The notes: a model not told the origin generated them from the sequence alone. A stretch of DNA of 32,865 nt from Candidatus Nomurabacteria bacterium (GCA_943354645.1 CALRCO010000003.1:1-32865); one strand, 5' to 3'. Positions 7,512 to 16,920 are shown, counted from the first letter of the stretch. Made by a program: numbers and translations.

Positions 7512-7582
7512 TAGCAAGTAGCAAGGGACATGTAGCAGGGAGCAACTAACAACTAAAAGCTAGCAACTAACAACTATTATTT

Positions 7583-8500
7583 ATGTGGCGAACAATTCGT
7601 AGAGTAATCAGATCAGGATTCATAAACTTTTGGAGAAATGGTGCTGTTTCGATTGCGTCATTTTTAGTGATGACGGTGACGCTTTCTGTGGTGACGGGAA
7701 TATTGCTTTCACAGGCTGTCCTTGAAAATTCTCTTACACAAATAGAATCAAAGGTTGATATCACGGTCTATTTCACCACAGTTGCACAAGAAAATGATAT
7801 TTTAGATTTAAAAGGCCGTATCGAAAAATTGCCGGAAGTAAAAGAAGTGAGTTATGTATCGCGCGACCAAGCACTCGAAGATTTTAAAACAAAACATTCT
7901 GGCGATTACCTCACGCTCCAAGCCCTCGATGAAATTGGTGAAAATCCATTGGGTGCTCTGCTTAATATCCGCGCAAAAACACCAGCAGAATATGAAGGGG
8001 TAGCAAAATTTCTAGAAAACACATCAGCACTCTCATCGGGTGGGGCATCTATTGTTGATAAAATAAATTACAATCAAAACAAAGTAGTGATTGACCGACT
8101 TACGAATATCATTGCTGGGGCACGACAACTTGGACTTATTATTACCCTTGTCCTTGTTATTATTTCTATTCTCATTTTGTTTAATACGATCAGTCTTACT
8201 ATTTTCTTTGCTCGCGAAGAGATCAGCGTCATGCGCCTTGTTGGTGCAGAGAATAAATACATCCGCGGTCCATTTATGATCGAAGGTATTATTTACGGGG
8301 TATTGTCAGCCATATTTACAGGACTTGCCTTTATTCCAATTACTATGTGGCTTGGTACAAAAATGACTGCGTTTCTAGGGCTTGATTTATGGGCATATTA
8401 TCGGGCAAATTGTCTACAATTATTCGTCATTACGCTTATCGCGGGCGCGCTCCTCGGGGTCATTGCTAGTTTCTTGGCAACAAAACGATATTTAAGGTAA
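7583..8500 (+). CDS. ftsX: cell division permease FtsX
   Basis: N-terminal TM, periplasmic domain (KVDITVYFTTVAQENDILDLKGRIEKLPEVKEVSYVSRDQAL), C-terminal TM bundle; adjacent to ftsE. Confidence 0.92.
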   Translation: MWRTIRRVIRSGFINFWRNGAVSIASFLVMTVTLSVVTGILLSQAVLENSLTQIESKVDITVYFTTVAQENDILDLKGRIEKLPEVKEVSYVSRDQALEDFKTKHSGDYLTLQALDEIGENPLGALLNIRAKTPAEYEGVAKFLENTSALSSGGASIVDKINYNQNKVVIDRLTNIIAGARQLGLIITLVLVIISILILFNTISLTIFFAREEISVMRLVGAENKYIRGPFMIEGIIYGVLSAIFTGLAFIPITMWLGTKMTAFLGLDLWAYYRANCLQLFVITLIAGALLGVIASFLATKRYLR

Positions 8501-8511
8501 TATAGACAGAT

Positions 8512-10161
8512 ATGAAAAAAAGTCCGCAATACATTTTTGTAGTTGGTGGCGTAATTTCCGGAGTAGGGAAAGGGATAACGACCTCCTCGATTGCAAAAAT
8601 TTTAGCGGACCGCGGCCTCACTGTCACTGCTATCAAAATCGACCCCTATGTCAACGTCGACGCAGGCACTATGAACCCCACCGAGCACGGTGAGGTTTTT
8701 GTTTTGCATGATGGTGATGAGACCGATCAAGACATGGGTAACTACGAGCGATTTTTGAACACAACATTGTCGCGCGACAACTATATGACAACTGGTCGTG
8801 TGTATCAGAGTGTGATTGATCAAGAGCGCAGTCTCAAATTTAAAGGTAAGTGTGTCCAAGTGGTACCCCATATTCCAATGGAAGTGATTGCGCGTATCAA
8901 ACGCGCACAAGAAAAAGCGAATGCAGATGTGGTGGTGATAGAAGTAGGCGGGACAGTAGGCGAATATGAAAATATTTTATTTCTTGAAGCAGCGCGCATG
9001 CTTGCTATTGGAACACCAAAGTCTGTGCATTATGTGATGGTGTCATATCTGCCAATCCCGTCGAAAGTCGGGGAGATGAAAACAAAACCAACACAGCATG
9101 CAGTGCGTGCGCTCAACGCATCCGGTATCCAACCAAATATAATCATTGCGCGCAGTGAAAAACCTCTTGATGAAAAACGAAAAGAAAAGTTATCATTTTT
9201 CTGTAATATTTCTGCCGACAGAATTATTTCTGCACCAGATATCGACAGTGTGTATGATGTGCCAATCAATTTCGAAAAAGAAGGATTGGGGGATCTTTTG
9301 CTTGCAGACATGGGGATGAAGAGAACAGGCGGTGAGCGATTAAAAGGGTGGAGTGCCTTTGCGAAAAAAGTGCATACGGTGAAAAAAGAAGTTCGAATTG
9401 CGGTTGTGGGAAAATATTTTGATACAGGAAAATTTGTGCTGACGGATTCGTATTTGTCCGTGATTGAAGCAATAAAATATTCTGCGTATCAAGAAGGACG
9501 AAAACCCGTGCTCGAGTGGCTCTCCGCAGAATCATTTGAAAAAGATTCGAAACAATTAAAAAAATTGAGTAAGTACGACGGTATTTTAATTCCAGGAGGA
9601 TTTGGTACTCGCGGTATTGCCGGTAAACTTGCCGTGATCAAATATGCACGCGAGCATAAGATTCCATATTTTGGCTTGTGTTACGGTATGCAATTGTTGG
9701 TTATCGAATATGCGCGCAGTGTGCTTGGTTTAAAAGACGCATCATCGCGAGAAATTGATCCGAAAAGTAGTAATTTAGTCATCGATACGATTCCCGAACA
9801 AGTACAAAAATTAGCAGACGGCAATTATGGTAACAGTATGCGGTTGGGCGAATGGCGCGCAAAACTCACGAAAGGAACAATTGCATATGATGCCTATAAA
9901 TCTAGCACCATCACCGAGCGTCATCGTCATCGGTACGAAGTAAATCCTGAATATGTCGATCAGCTAAAAGAAAAAGGTCTTATATTTTCAGGTACGTCTA
10001 TGGATGGATCTTTGATGGAAATTGCTGAATTGCCGAAAAAGGCACATCCCTTTTTTCTCGCCGTGCAATTTCATCCGGAATTCCTCGCACGGCCGCTTAG
10101 CCCGCACAAACTTTTTACTGCCTTTGTTAAAGCTTGTGTGAAAAAAAGTAAAAATACTTAA
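8512..10161 (+). CDS. pyrG: CTP synthase
   Basis: YIFVVGGVISGVGKGITTSSIAKIL, DPYVNVDAGTMNPTEHGEVFVLHDG, glutaminase GLCYGMQ and QFHPEF. Confidence 0.97.
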   Translation: MKKSPQYIFVVGGVISGVGKGITTSSIAKILADRGLTVTAIKIDPYVNVDAGTMNPTEHGEVFVLHDGDETDQDMGNYERFLNTTLSRDNYMTTGRVYQSVIDQERSLKFKGKCVQVVPHIPMEVIARIKRAQEKANADVVVIEVGGTVGEYENILFLEAARMLAIGTPKSVHYVMVSYLPIPSKVGEMKTKPTQHAVRALNASGIQPNIIIARSEKPLDEKRKEKLSFFCNISADRIISAPDIDSVYDVPINFEKEGLGDLLLADMGMKRTGGERLKGWSAFAKKVHTVKKEVRIAVVGKYFDTGKFVLTDSYLSVIEAIKYSAYQEGRKPVLEWLSAESFEKDSKQLKKLSKYDGILIPGGFGTRGIAGKLAVIKYAREHKIPYFGLCYGMQLLVIEYARSVLGLKDASSREIDPKSSNLVIDTIPEQVQKLADGNYGNSMRLGEWRAKLTKGTIAYDAYKSSTITERHRHRYEVNPEYVDQLKEKGLIFSGTSMDGSLMEIAELPKKAHPFFLAVQFHPEFLARPLSPHKLFTAFVKACVKKSKNT

Positions 10162-10244
10162 ACTAATTAACATTTAGGTGTATTTTACCCATTCTTTTGA
10201 AATAAAAGTGGTACAATAGGTGTATATAAATAAGTACGAATACT

Positions 10245-10604
10245 ATGCACACGCCGCCTCCTTACAAAGAAGAACGACCTTGGGGTTCATTCGAACGATT
10301 TGCCAATAATGAGCAAGTTACCGTTAAATTACTTACCATAAAAGCCGGTGAGGCATTTAGTTTGCAGTCACACAAAATGCGTGATGAGTTTTGGCGAGTA
10401 ATTAGCGGTGATGGATTTATTACACTTGGTGAGGAACGAGTACCGATTGTTGTCGGAAGTGATTATAGTGCGCCACGAGGTACCAAACACCGAGTTGAAG
10501 CTGGAATGACAGACGTACTTATGCTCGAAATAGGACGAGGAAATTTTGATGAACAAGATATTATTCATTTTGAAGATCGGTATGGTCGCACTGATCCGCA
10601 ATAA
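10245..10604 (+). CDS. cupin-domain mannose-6-phosphate isomerase type II-like protein
   Basis: RPWGSFERF, KLLTIKAGEAFSLQSHKMRDEFWRVISGDG, GTKHRVEAG: same layout as the PMI C-terminal domain of ManC-type enzymes. Confidence 0.85.
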   Translation: MHTPPPYKEERPWGSFERFANNEQVTVKLLTIKAGEAFSLQSHKMRDEFWRVISGDGFITLGEERVPIVVGSDYSAPRGTKHRVEAGMTDVLMLEIGRGNFDEQDIIHFEDRYGRTDPQ

Positions 10605-10626
10605 CTTTTAATTTACTGTAGGATTC

Positions 10627-11724
10627 ATGTCGCTCCTTGCAACAATTATTGTCGTCATCATCTTTAACACCATAGTGGCTGTTGCTGCGCTTATGCTTTT
10701 TGATATGTATAAGCAGTCAGCAAAGAAGTCTACTAAAAAACAAAATAGTGTCGAGCGACATCACAAAAATCCTGTGCTCGCACCTCACCCTGATCATCCA
10801 TGGGAATCGTACAGCACCTTTAATCCAGGTGCAGTGTTGGATGATGATGAGCAAGTGCACTTACTCTATCGTGCGATGGGTGATGATGGGGTTTCGCGTA
10901 TGGGGTATAGTAAAAGTGAGGACGGGTTTCATTTTGGTGAAAAAATCGGTTATCCGGTATTTTCTATGCAGAGTCCACGAAAAATGCATCCAACCATAAT
11001 CAGACGTCCTGACCCAGTGATGTATCCATCTGGAGGAAGTTGGGGAGGATGTGAAGATCCACGCATTGTGCGCATTGGCGATACCATATATGTTACCTTC
11101 AATGCATTTGATGGGTGGGATTTTATTCGCATGGGGTGCGTCTCTATTAATGCAAAAGATTTTTTTGAGAAAAAATGGAACTGGAGCCAGCCGATGCTTA
11201 TCTCACCGCCAGGTGAGTTGCATAAAAACTGGGTATTATTTCCAGAAAAAATTAATGGCAAATTTGCAATTCTCCACAGTATTTATCCAGAGATTTCTAT
11301 TGAGTATGTAAATCGTCTTGAAGATCTTGCAAGTGGTGTACAGGTCATCAAAAGCCCTTGGAAAGACCGTATTCCCAGAGATAGTTGGGATACTTGGCTC
11401 CGAGGCGCAGGACCACCACCATTACGCACTGAGCGCGGGTGGCTCGTCTTGTATCACGCTATGGATGCGTCTGATCCTAATCGCTACAAGTTGGGAGCTT
11501 TTTTGCTTGATTTCCATGATCCAACTAAAATTCTTGCTCGCGCACCGGAACCGCTCCTTGTGCCTGATATGTGGTATGAAAACGCAGAGCCCGGCATTGT
11601 CTATGTGTGTGGTGCACTCATTAAAAAAGATACTCTTTTTATCTATTACGGTGGTGGTAATAAATATGTCTGTGTTGCAACGGCGCCACTTGATCATATT
11701 CTCAATAAATTAGTCGCAGTGTGA
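10627..11724 (+). CDS. GH130-family (beta-mannoside phosphorylase-like) protein with N-terminal TM helix
   Basis: N-terminal LLATIIVVIIFNTIVAVAALMLF; FNPGAVLDDDEQVHLLYRAMGDDG, GGCEDPRIVRIGDTIYVTFNAFDG, GWLVLYHAMD. Confidence 0.85.
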   Translation: MSLLATIIVVIIFNTIVAVAALMLFDMYKQSAKKSTKKQNSVERHHKNPVLAPHPDHPWESYSTFNPGAVLDDDEQVHLLYRAMGDDGVSRMGYSKSEDGFHFGEKIGYPVFSMQSPRKMHPTIIRRPDPVMYPSGGSWGGCEDPRIVRIGDTIYVTFNAFDGWDFIRMGCVSINAKDFFEKKWNWSQPMLISPPGELHKNWVLFPEKINGKFAILHSIYPEISIEYVNRLEDLASGVQVIKSPWKDRIPRDSWDTWLRGAGPPPLRTERGWLVLYHAMDASDPNRYKLGAFLLDFHDPTKILARAPEPLLVPDMWYENAEPGIVYVCGALIKKDTLFIYYGGGNKYVCVATAPLDHILNKLVAV

Positions 11725-11753
11725 TACAATTTTATTAGCATTTTATTTTTTCT

Positions 11754-13634
11754 ATGTTTACTATTAAACGAGATACGCACAATCCACTCTTATCACCACG
11801 TAACGAACGTGATTTTGAAGCAGCGGGTGCATTTAATTGGTCGCCTGCGATTGAAGGAGATACAACGTATGTAGTGTATCGTGCACAAGGTGACCCCATG
11901 TTCCATGAAGGTATTCGTATGTCGCTCTCTTCAATTGCTATTGCTGAGAGTATAGATGGCACTCATTTTACAGATCGCCGACAATATATAAAACCAGAAG
12001 AGGAATGGGACAAGTTTGGTTGTGAAGATCCACGAGTCACGCGTATCGGTGATACAAATTATATTTTTTATACAGGACTTTCAGAGTACCCATTTGGGCC
12101 TAATGGTATTCGCATTGCGATGGTCAAAGCGGATAAAAACATGAAGATTTTAGAGAAACATCCTGTCACGCCATTTAATGCAAAAGCGATGGGACTTTTT
12201 CCTAAAAAAATAAATGGCAAATTTGCCGCATTGCTCACCCCAAACACCGATCTTCCACCATCAGATATTTGCTACGTTGAATTTACGAAAGAATCCGATA
12301 TGTGGTCACAAGAATTTTGGGACAAGTGGTACGCAGATCTCGCATCTCATGTCGTACCGCTTCGCAGAGGTGACAATGACCATGTTGAGCTCGGTGCACC
12401 ACCAGTCTATACCTCAAAAGGGTGGCTCGTGATTTACTCGCACATTCAAAACTATCGCGGAGGCGGAACGCCGACATTCGGTATTGAATTTGTATTGCTT
12501 GATTTAAAAAATCCGCAGAAAATTATTGGACGTACGAAAGGTTCGGTATTTGCCCCAGAGGAGCATTATGAAAAAGTTGGTCATGTTGGCAATATCGTGT
12601 TTCCATCAGGCGCGCTCGTACGAGGTAAAATATTAGAAATATATTATGGTGCCGCAGATACACATTGCTGTATTGCTCGTGCAAATCTCGGCAAGGTAGT
12701 AGATGCACTGTTGCGCAAAGAAGAATTATTTACGCGTAGCCGTCACAATCCAATCCTTGCCCCACGTGAGGGTATCGCATTTGAAGCGCATGGTGCAATA
12801 AATCCTGCAGTGGTTGATATTGATGGCACGATGCATATTTTGTATCGAGCAATTTCAAATGACAATGTCTCGACAGTTGGCTATGCGACAAGTAAGGACG
12901 GGCTCACGATTGACGAGTGCTTCAAAGAACCAATTTATCTTCCTCGGGCAGATTTTGAAAAGCCAGGTGGTTGTGAAGATCCTCGTACGGTGATTGTTGA
13001 TGAGAGAATAATCATGATGTATACCGCATTTGATGGCAATAATGCGCGCGTTGCGGTCACTTCGATTGCAGTAACAGATTTTCTTAAGAAGAAATGGAAT
13101 TGGGAAATGCCGATTAAATTAACGATTCCCGGAGTCTTCGACAAAGATGGTGGCATGATTCCGAAAAAATTTAATGGCAAGTATTTTGTCTTTCATCGCA
13201 TTGATGACAATATTTGTGGTGACTTTGTCGACTCGCTTGATTGGAAAGATGAATCGATTAATACCTGTATTCCATTACTACATCCACGTCCTGGTATGTG
13301 GGATGGTGCAAAAGTGGGGATTGCAGGGCCTCCGATTGAAACAAAAGAAGGATGGTTACTTCTCTATCACGGTGTCTCACCAACACGACATTATCGCGTG
13401 GGGGCAATATTGCTTGATCTTAAAGATCCAACAAAAGTATTGGCCCGAACCGCGACACCTCTTTTTGAACCAAAAGAAAAATATGAATTAGAGGGGGCAA
13501 TGTCCGGCGTTGTCTTTCCGTGTGGTGTTGTTGCTCGCGGTAAGACTATGTTTGTTTATTACGGCGCGGCAGATTTGGTGACCGGCGCAGCAACGGCAGA
13601 TATTAAAACTATTTTAGACACGCTTTCACTTTAA
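11754..13634 (+). CDS. tandem double GH130-family protein (626 aa)
   Basis: Two internal copies: NPLLSPRNERDFEAAGAFNWSPAIEGDTTYVVYRAQ..GCEDPRVTRIGDTNYIFYTG and NPILAPREGIAFEAHGAINPAVVDIDGTMHILYRAI..GGCEDPRTVIVDERIIMMYTA. Confidence 0.88.
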   Translation: MFTIKRDTHNPLLSPRNERDFEAAGAFNWSPAIEGDTTYVVYRAQGDPMFHEGIRMSLSSIAIAESIDGTHFTDRRQYIKPEEEWDKFGCEDPRVTRIGDTNYIFYTGLSEYPFGPNGIRIAMVKADKNMKILEKHPVTPFNAKAMGLFPKKINGKFAALLTPNTDLPPSDICYVEFTKESDMWSQEFWDKWYADLASHVVPLRRGDNDHVELGAPPVYTSKGWLVIYSHIQNYRGGGTPTFGIEFVLLDLKNPQKIIGRTKGSVFAPEEHYEKVGHVGNIVFPSGALVRGKILEIYYGAADTHCCIARANLGKVVDALLRKEELFTRSRHNPILAPREGIAFEAHGAINPAVVDIDGTMHILYRAISNDNVSTVGYATSKDGLTIDECFKEPIYLPRADFEKPGGCEDPRTVIVDERIIMMYTAFDGNNARVAVTSIAVTDFLKKKWNWEMPIKLTIPGVFDKDGGMIPKKFNGKYFVFHRIDDNICGDFVDSLDWKDESINTCIPLLHPRPGMWDGAKVGIAGPPIETKEGWLLLYHGVSPTRHYRVGAILLDLKDPTKVLARTATPLFEPKEKYELEGAMSGVVFPCGVVARGKTMFVYYGAADLVTGAATADIKTILDTLSL

Positions 13635-13636
13635 TT

Positions 13637-14395
13637 ATGGATCACATTTCTCCTGCGAATATTAAGTTGGTTGTCTTTGATATAGATGGCACGCTTGCAC
13701 CAAGTAAAAGCCCTGTTGAGCACGACATGGCGTTGTTACTCGCACAATTATTGAACAAAAAATTAGTTGCCGTTATGTCAGGTGGTTCTTATAAGCAAAT
13801 TAGTGAACAATTTGTTGCGTCGTTACCTACAGATATCGATTACAAAAATCTATTTATTTTTCCAACGTGTGGGACAAGTATGTATACATTTGAACAGGGA
13901 ATATGGAAGGAACGATATGCAGATCATTTTGAGAGTGAAGAAAAAAAGATGATTATGGATGCACTTAAACAAGCACTCGATGGAGCAGGATACGTACAAC
14001 CAGCGCAAATATTTGGGGAGATTATCGAAGACCGTGATTCACAGATTACTTTTTCTGCACTTGGTCAATTAGCACCGCTTGATTTAAAATCTACATGGGA
14101 TCCAGATCGATCAAAACGCGCGCATATTATCGAACTCCTTCAATCAAATATCCCAGGATTTGAAGCACGAATTGGTGGGACAACCTCTATCGATATTACT
14201 CGCACGGGGCGTGATAAAGCATTTGGTATTGACGCAATTGTCCGCGAACTCGGTGTACCTATTTCCGAAATGGTTTTTGTCGGCGATTCTCTCGGTGCTG
14301 GTGGAAATGATGAGTCCGTGAAAAAGACAGGCATCGCTACTGTCGCCGTTGCTGATCCTGATGAGACCGCTGTGTTTATCAAAACATTTTTGTAA
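13637..14395 (+). CDS. HAD-superfamily IIB hydrolase, eukaryotic-type phosphomannomutase-like
   Basis: VVFDIDGTLAPSKS, MSGGSYKQI, ITFSALGQLAPLDLKSTWDPDRSKR, VFVGDSLGAGGNDESV. Confidence 0.85.
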   Translation: MDHISPANIKLVVFDIDGTLAPSKSPVEHDMALLLAQLLNKKLVAVMSGGSYKQISEQFVASLPTDIDYKNLFIFPTCGTSMYTFEQGIWKERYADHFESEEKKMIMDALKQALDGAGYVQPAQIFGEIIEDRDSQITFSALGQLAPLDLKSTWDPDRSKRAHIIELLQSNIPGFEARIGGTTSIDITRTGRDKAFGIDAIVRELGVPISEMVFVGDSLGAGGNDESVKKTGIATVAVADPDETAVFIKTFL

Positions 14396-14404
14396 AACAT
14401 ATAA

Positions 14405-14447
14405 AATTAAAAAGAGCGGCGCCCTACGGGCGCCGCTCTTTTTAATT
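14405..14447. terminator. bidirectional terminator, 20-bp perfect stem
   Basis: AATTAAAAAGAGCGGCGCCC-TAC-GGGCGCCGCTCTTTTTAATT. Confidence 0.9.
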
Positions 14448-14477
14448 ATTTAAAGCGTTTCAAGAATGCTTTATTGT

Positions 14478-14657
14478 TTAATTTGCACCACTTGGTGATC
14501 CTGACGAATCGCCTGCGGGCATCTTGAGTTCGATGTTCACGCCACCATTATCACTTACAGGTTTCTTGTGGGAGGTAAACCACCAGACACCAACACCGAC
14601 AATGATTACTAAGATGATAACGAGAAGGGTCGTATTGGTACCTGAATTATTTTCCAT
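14478..14657 (-). CDS. 59-aa single-TM protein
   Basis: MENNSGTNTTLLVIILVIIVGVGVWWFTSHKKPVSDNGGVNIELKMPAGDSSGSPSGAN; absent from the ORF track because of length. Confidence 0.75.
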   Translation of the reverse strand: MENNSGTNTTLLVIILVIIVGVGVWWFTSHKKPVSDNGGVNIELKMPAGDSSGSPSGAN

Positions 14658-14680
14658 AAAATAGAGTGATTAGTTACTAA

Positions 14681-15091
14681 TTACTGAGACACTTTTTTCA
14701 CCTTTCGTATTGTTTTCTTTGCAGCTTTTTTCATCGCAGTGCCAGCACTACGAGACGCTTTTTTGCCTGCGTGTTTTGCGATACCACGCCATTCTTTTTT
14801 TATATTTTGTACCGCGAGTGCAAGTTCTGCAGGAGCGATATGTTTAGCTTTTTTATACGTGGCTTCGACATCATGCACTATCTTTTCAAAGACCGGAGCG
14901 GTCACTTCTTTTGCCGTCTCCATTTTTTCGATAATCTCACCTTTCATTTTTACCACCCACCCTTTGATGTTTTTTCTGTTCGCTTTTCCTTTAGGGCCAA
15001 ACAATAAGTATGCGGCAGCCGACAATGCAGCAACGCTTGCTAGTGCGACGACAGTACTTCCTCCCGAGAATGATTTTTTTGCCATATACAT
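14681..15091 (-). CDS. YtxH-like small membrane protein, 136 aa
   Basis: N-terminal TM (ALASVAALSAAAYLLFGPKGKANR) followed by a basic helical tail. Confidence 0.7.
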   Translation of the reverse strand: MYMAKKSFSGGSTVVALASVAALSAAAYLLFGPKGKANRKNIKGWVVKMKGEIIEKMETAKEVTAPVFEKIVHDVEATYKKAKHIAPAELALAVQNIKKEWRGIAKHAGKKASRSAGTAMKKAAKKTIRKVKKVSQ

Positions 15092-15141
15092 TTCTTGGTT
15101 ATCTGGTAATACAGTCAGTATACGCTTTTTTCTTGCAGAAA

Positions 15142-15387
15142 CTATTTTTTATGGCGCTTTTTTGCAAACAATAGATTAAAAACCACACTCTCTCGAACTT
15201 TCGCGCCAAGTGCGGCAACTTCGTCGCTTGCGTGTTCAACTTTTTCTTTCAGGAGTGCAGTCGATGCACGCACATCATGAAGGATGCGAATCAAATAATA
15301 GAGCGCGATACTGCCTAATAGGGTAAAAATAATAACCGCGATAGTCGTGATAAAGAAAAAGATGTTTGCCTGAGCGAGTGTTTCCAT
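15142..15387 (-). CDS. small membrane protein with coiled-coil tail, 81 aa
   Basis: Single TM then VRASTALLKEKVEHASDEVAALGAKVRES. Confidence 0.7.
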   Translation of the reverse strand: METLAQANIFFFITTIAVIIFTLLGSIALYYLIRILHDVRASTALLKEKVEHASDEVAALGAKVRESVVFNLLFAKKRHKK

Positions 15388-15416
15388 GGGTATAGTATAG
15401 CAAGAATTGAAGACAT

Positions 15417-15457
15417 ATTAAAAAGAGCGGCGCCCGTAGGGCGCCGCTCTTTTTAAT
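15417..15457. terminator. bidirectional terminator, exact reverse complement of 14406-14446
   Basis: ATTAAAAAGAGCGGCGCCC-GTA-GGGCGCCGCTCTTTTTAAT. Confidence 0.9.
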
Positions 15458-15467
15458 GGTACAGCTA

Positions 15468-15620
15468 TTATGCTGCCGCTTCTTCCTTCACTTCTTCTAC
15501 TGGTGCAGCAACTTCTTCAGTTGCAACAGGAGCAGGATGTGCACAGTGTTCACACACCATAACACCGTCTACCATTTTCATCTCATTTCCACATGTAGGA
15601 CACTTTGTTGTTTCTTCCAT
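15468..15620 (-). CDS. 50-aa zinc-ribbon protein
   Basis: MEETTKCPTCGNEMKMVDGVMVCEHCAHPAPVATEEVAAPVEEVKEEAAA (CxxC...CxxC). Confidence 0.75.
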   Translation of the reverse strand: MEETTKCPTCGNEMKMVDGVMVCEHCAHPAPVATEEVAAPVEEVKEEAAA

Positions 15621-15684
15621 TGTATATTGGTTATTTAGTAAAAGAGCTTTGAGTATAGCATTGCTTTACTCAAATACCTATTCA

Positions 15685-16920
15685 TTAGTCGATAAAGGTG
15701 AGTGCTTTTCCTTTCTTGCCACCACGACCGGTACGGCCGATGCGGTGGATGTAATCATCATGGGTTGCAGGAATATCGTAGTTGATGACGTGAGAAATAT
15801 CTCTGACATCGATACCACGCGCCGCGACATCCGTTGCAACAAGAATTTGGATACCGTCGCCCTTGAATGCTTCGAGTGCGCGTGAACGTTTGCTTTGATT
15901 TTTGTCACCGTGAATTGATTCTGATTTGAAGCCTCGCGCAATCAAATCTTTGTGGAGTTTTTCAACGCCATGTTTTGTTTTGCCGAAAATAAGCACCTTA
16001 GAAAAATCAGTTTGAATCAAGAGGTCATGGAGTGCATCAATTTTATTTTTTCCTTTTTCAACACGCACGACATCTTGTTCAACAGACTTTGCGGTGTCGC
16101 CAGTTTTGACCGAAATGCTGATTGGATCGCGCAAGAAATCTTTGATAAGTGCTTCAACCTCGCGAGACATCGTTGCAGAGAAAAAGAGCGTGTGACGATC
16201 TTTTGGCATACGAGACATCATATATTTCATATCCGCGATAAATCCCATATCAAGCATGCGGTCTGCTTCATCAAGTACGACTGATTTAAAAGTCGAGAGA
16301 TCAAGCGCTTTGCGTTCCATTAAGTCTTTGATACGTCCTGGAGTGCCGATGACAAAGTTGTGTGAACGGCGAAGTCCTTGCAATTGTTTACCGATATATG
16401 AACCACCGACCGTACAGACAGAAAAAATACGAAGTCCTCGTGCGAAGCCGATCAATTCTTCTTCGATTTGCTGTGCGAGTTCTCGGGTTGGGACCACGAT
16501 GAGTACTTTTTCTGCTGGATTTTTAATCACCTTGTTTAAAAGGGGAATAAGAAATGCTGCCGTTTTACCGGTTCCTGTGTTTGCAATACCGACAATATCT
16601 TTTCCTTGCAAGATGTGCGGAATGGTCCGATCTTGAATCGGCGTCGGGACAGTGTATCCTTTCGTAATAATATTTTGCTTCAATCGTTCATCCACGAGAA
16701 AATCACTGAACATGTGTTCAGGTTTGAAATCTGGTATGACTTCAGTAATAACCGCTTTGTTGATATAGCGGGAGACGTCTATTTTACTACCGACGAAACG
16801 GCTACGGCCGCTTCCGCCGTTTCGCTTTCCTCCAAATGAAGAAGGTCGGCGACTAAAAGAGTTGCCACCACCTGTTGATGGTCGCTTTGCGAAATTGCTT
16901 CCGCCTTGTTTTTTATACAT
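15685..16920 (-). CDS. DEAD-box ATP-dependent RNA helicase
   Basis: ANTGTGKTAAF, PTRELAQQ, DEADRMLDMGF, FSATM, HRIGRTGRGG; start chosen at MYKKQGGSNF (ORF extends to 17043). Confidence 0.95.
   Translation of the reverse strand: MYKKQGGSNFAKRPSTGGGNSFSRRPSSFGGKRNGGSGRSRFVGSKIDVSRYINKAVITEVIPDFKPEHMFSDFLVDERLKQNIITKGYTVPTPIQDRTIPHILQGKDIVGIANTGTGKTAAFLIPLLNKVIKNPAEKVLIVVPTRELAQQIEEELIGFARGLRIFSVCTVGGSYIGKQLQGLRRSHNFVIGTPGRIKDLMERKALDLSTFKSVVLDEADRMLDMGFIADMKYMMSRMPKDRHTLFFSATMSREVEALIKDFLRDPISISVKTGDTAKSVEQDVVRVEKGKNKIDALHDLLIQTDFSKVLIFGKTKHGVEKLHKDLIARGFKSESIHGDKNQSKRSRALEAFKGDGIQILVATDVAARGIDVRDISHVINYDIPATHDDYIHRIGRTGRGGKKGKALTFID

Noticed and set aside
16256-16636. 126-aa plus ORF antisense to the DEAD-box helicase
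   Set aside because: Shadow of a strongly conserved helicase coding sequence.
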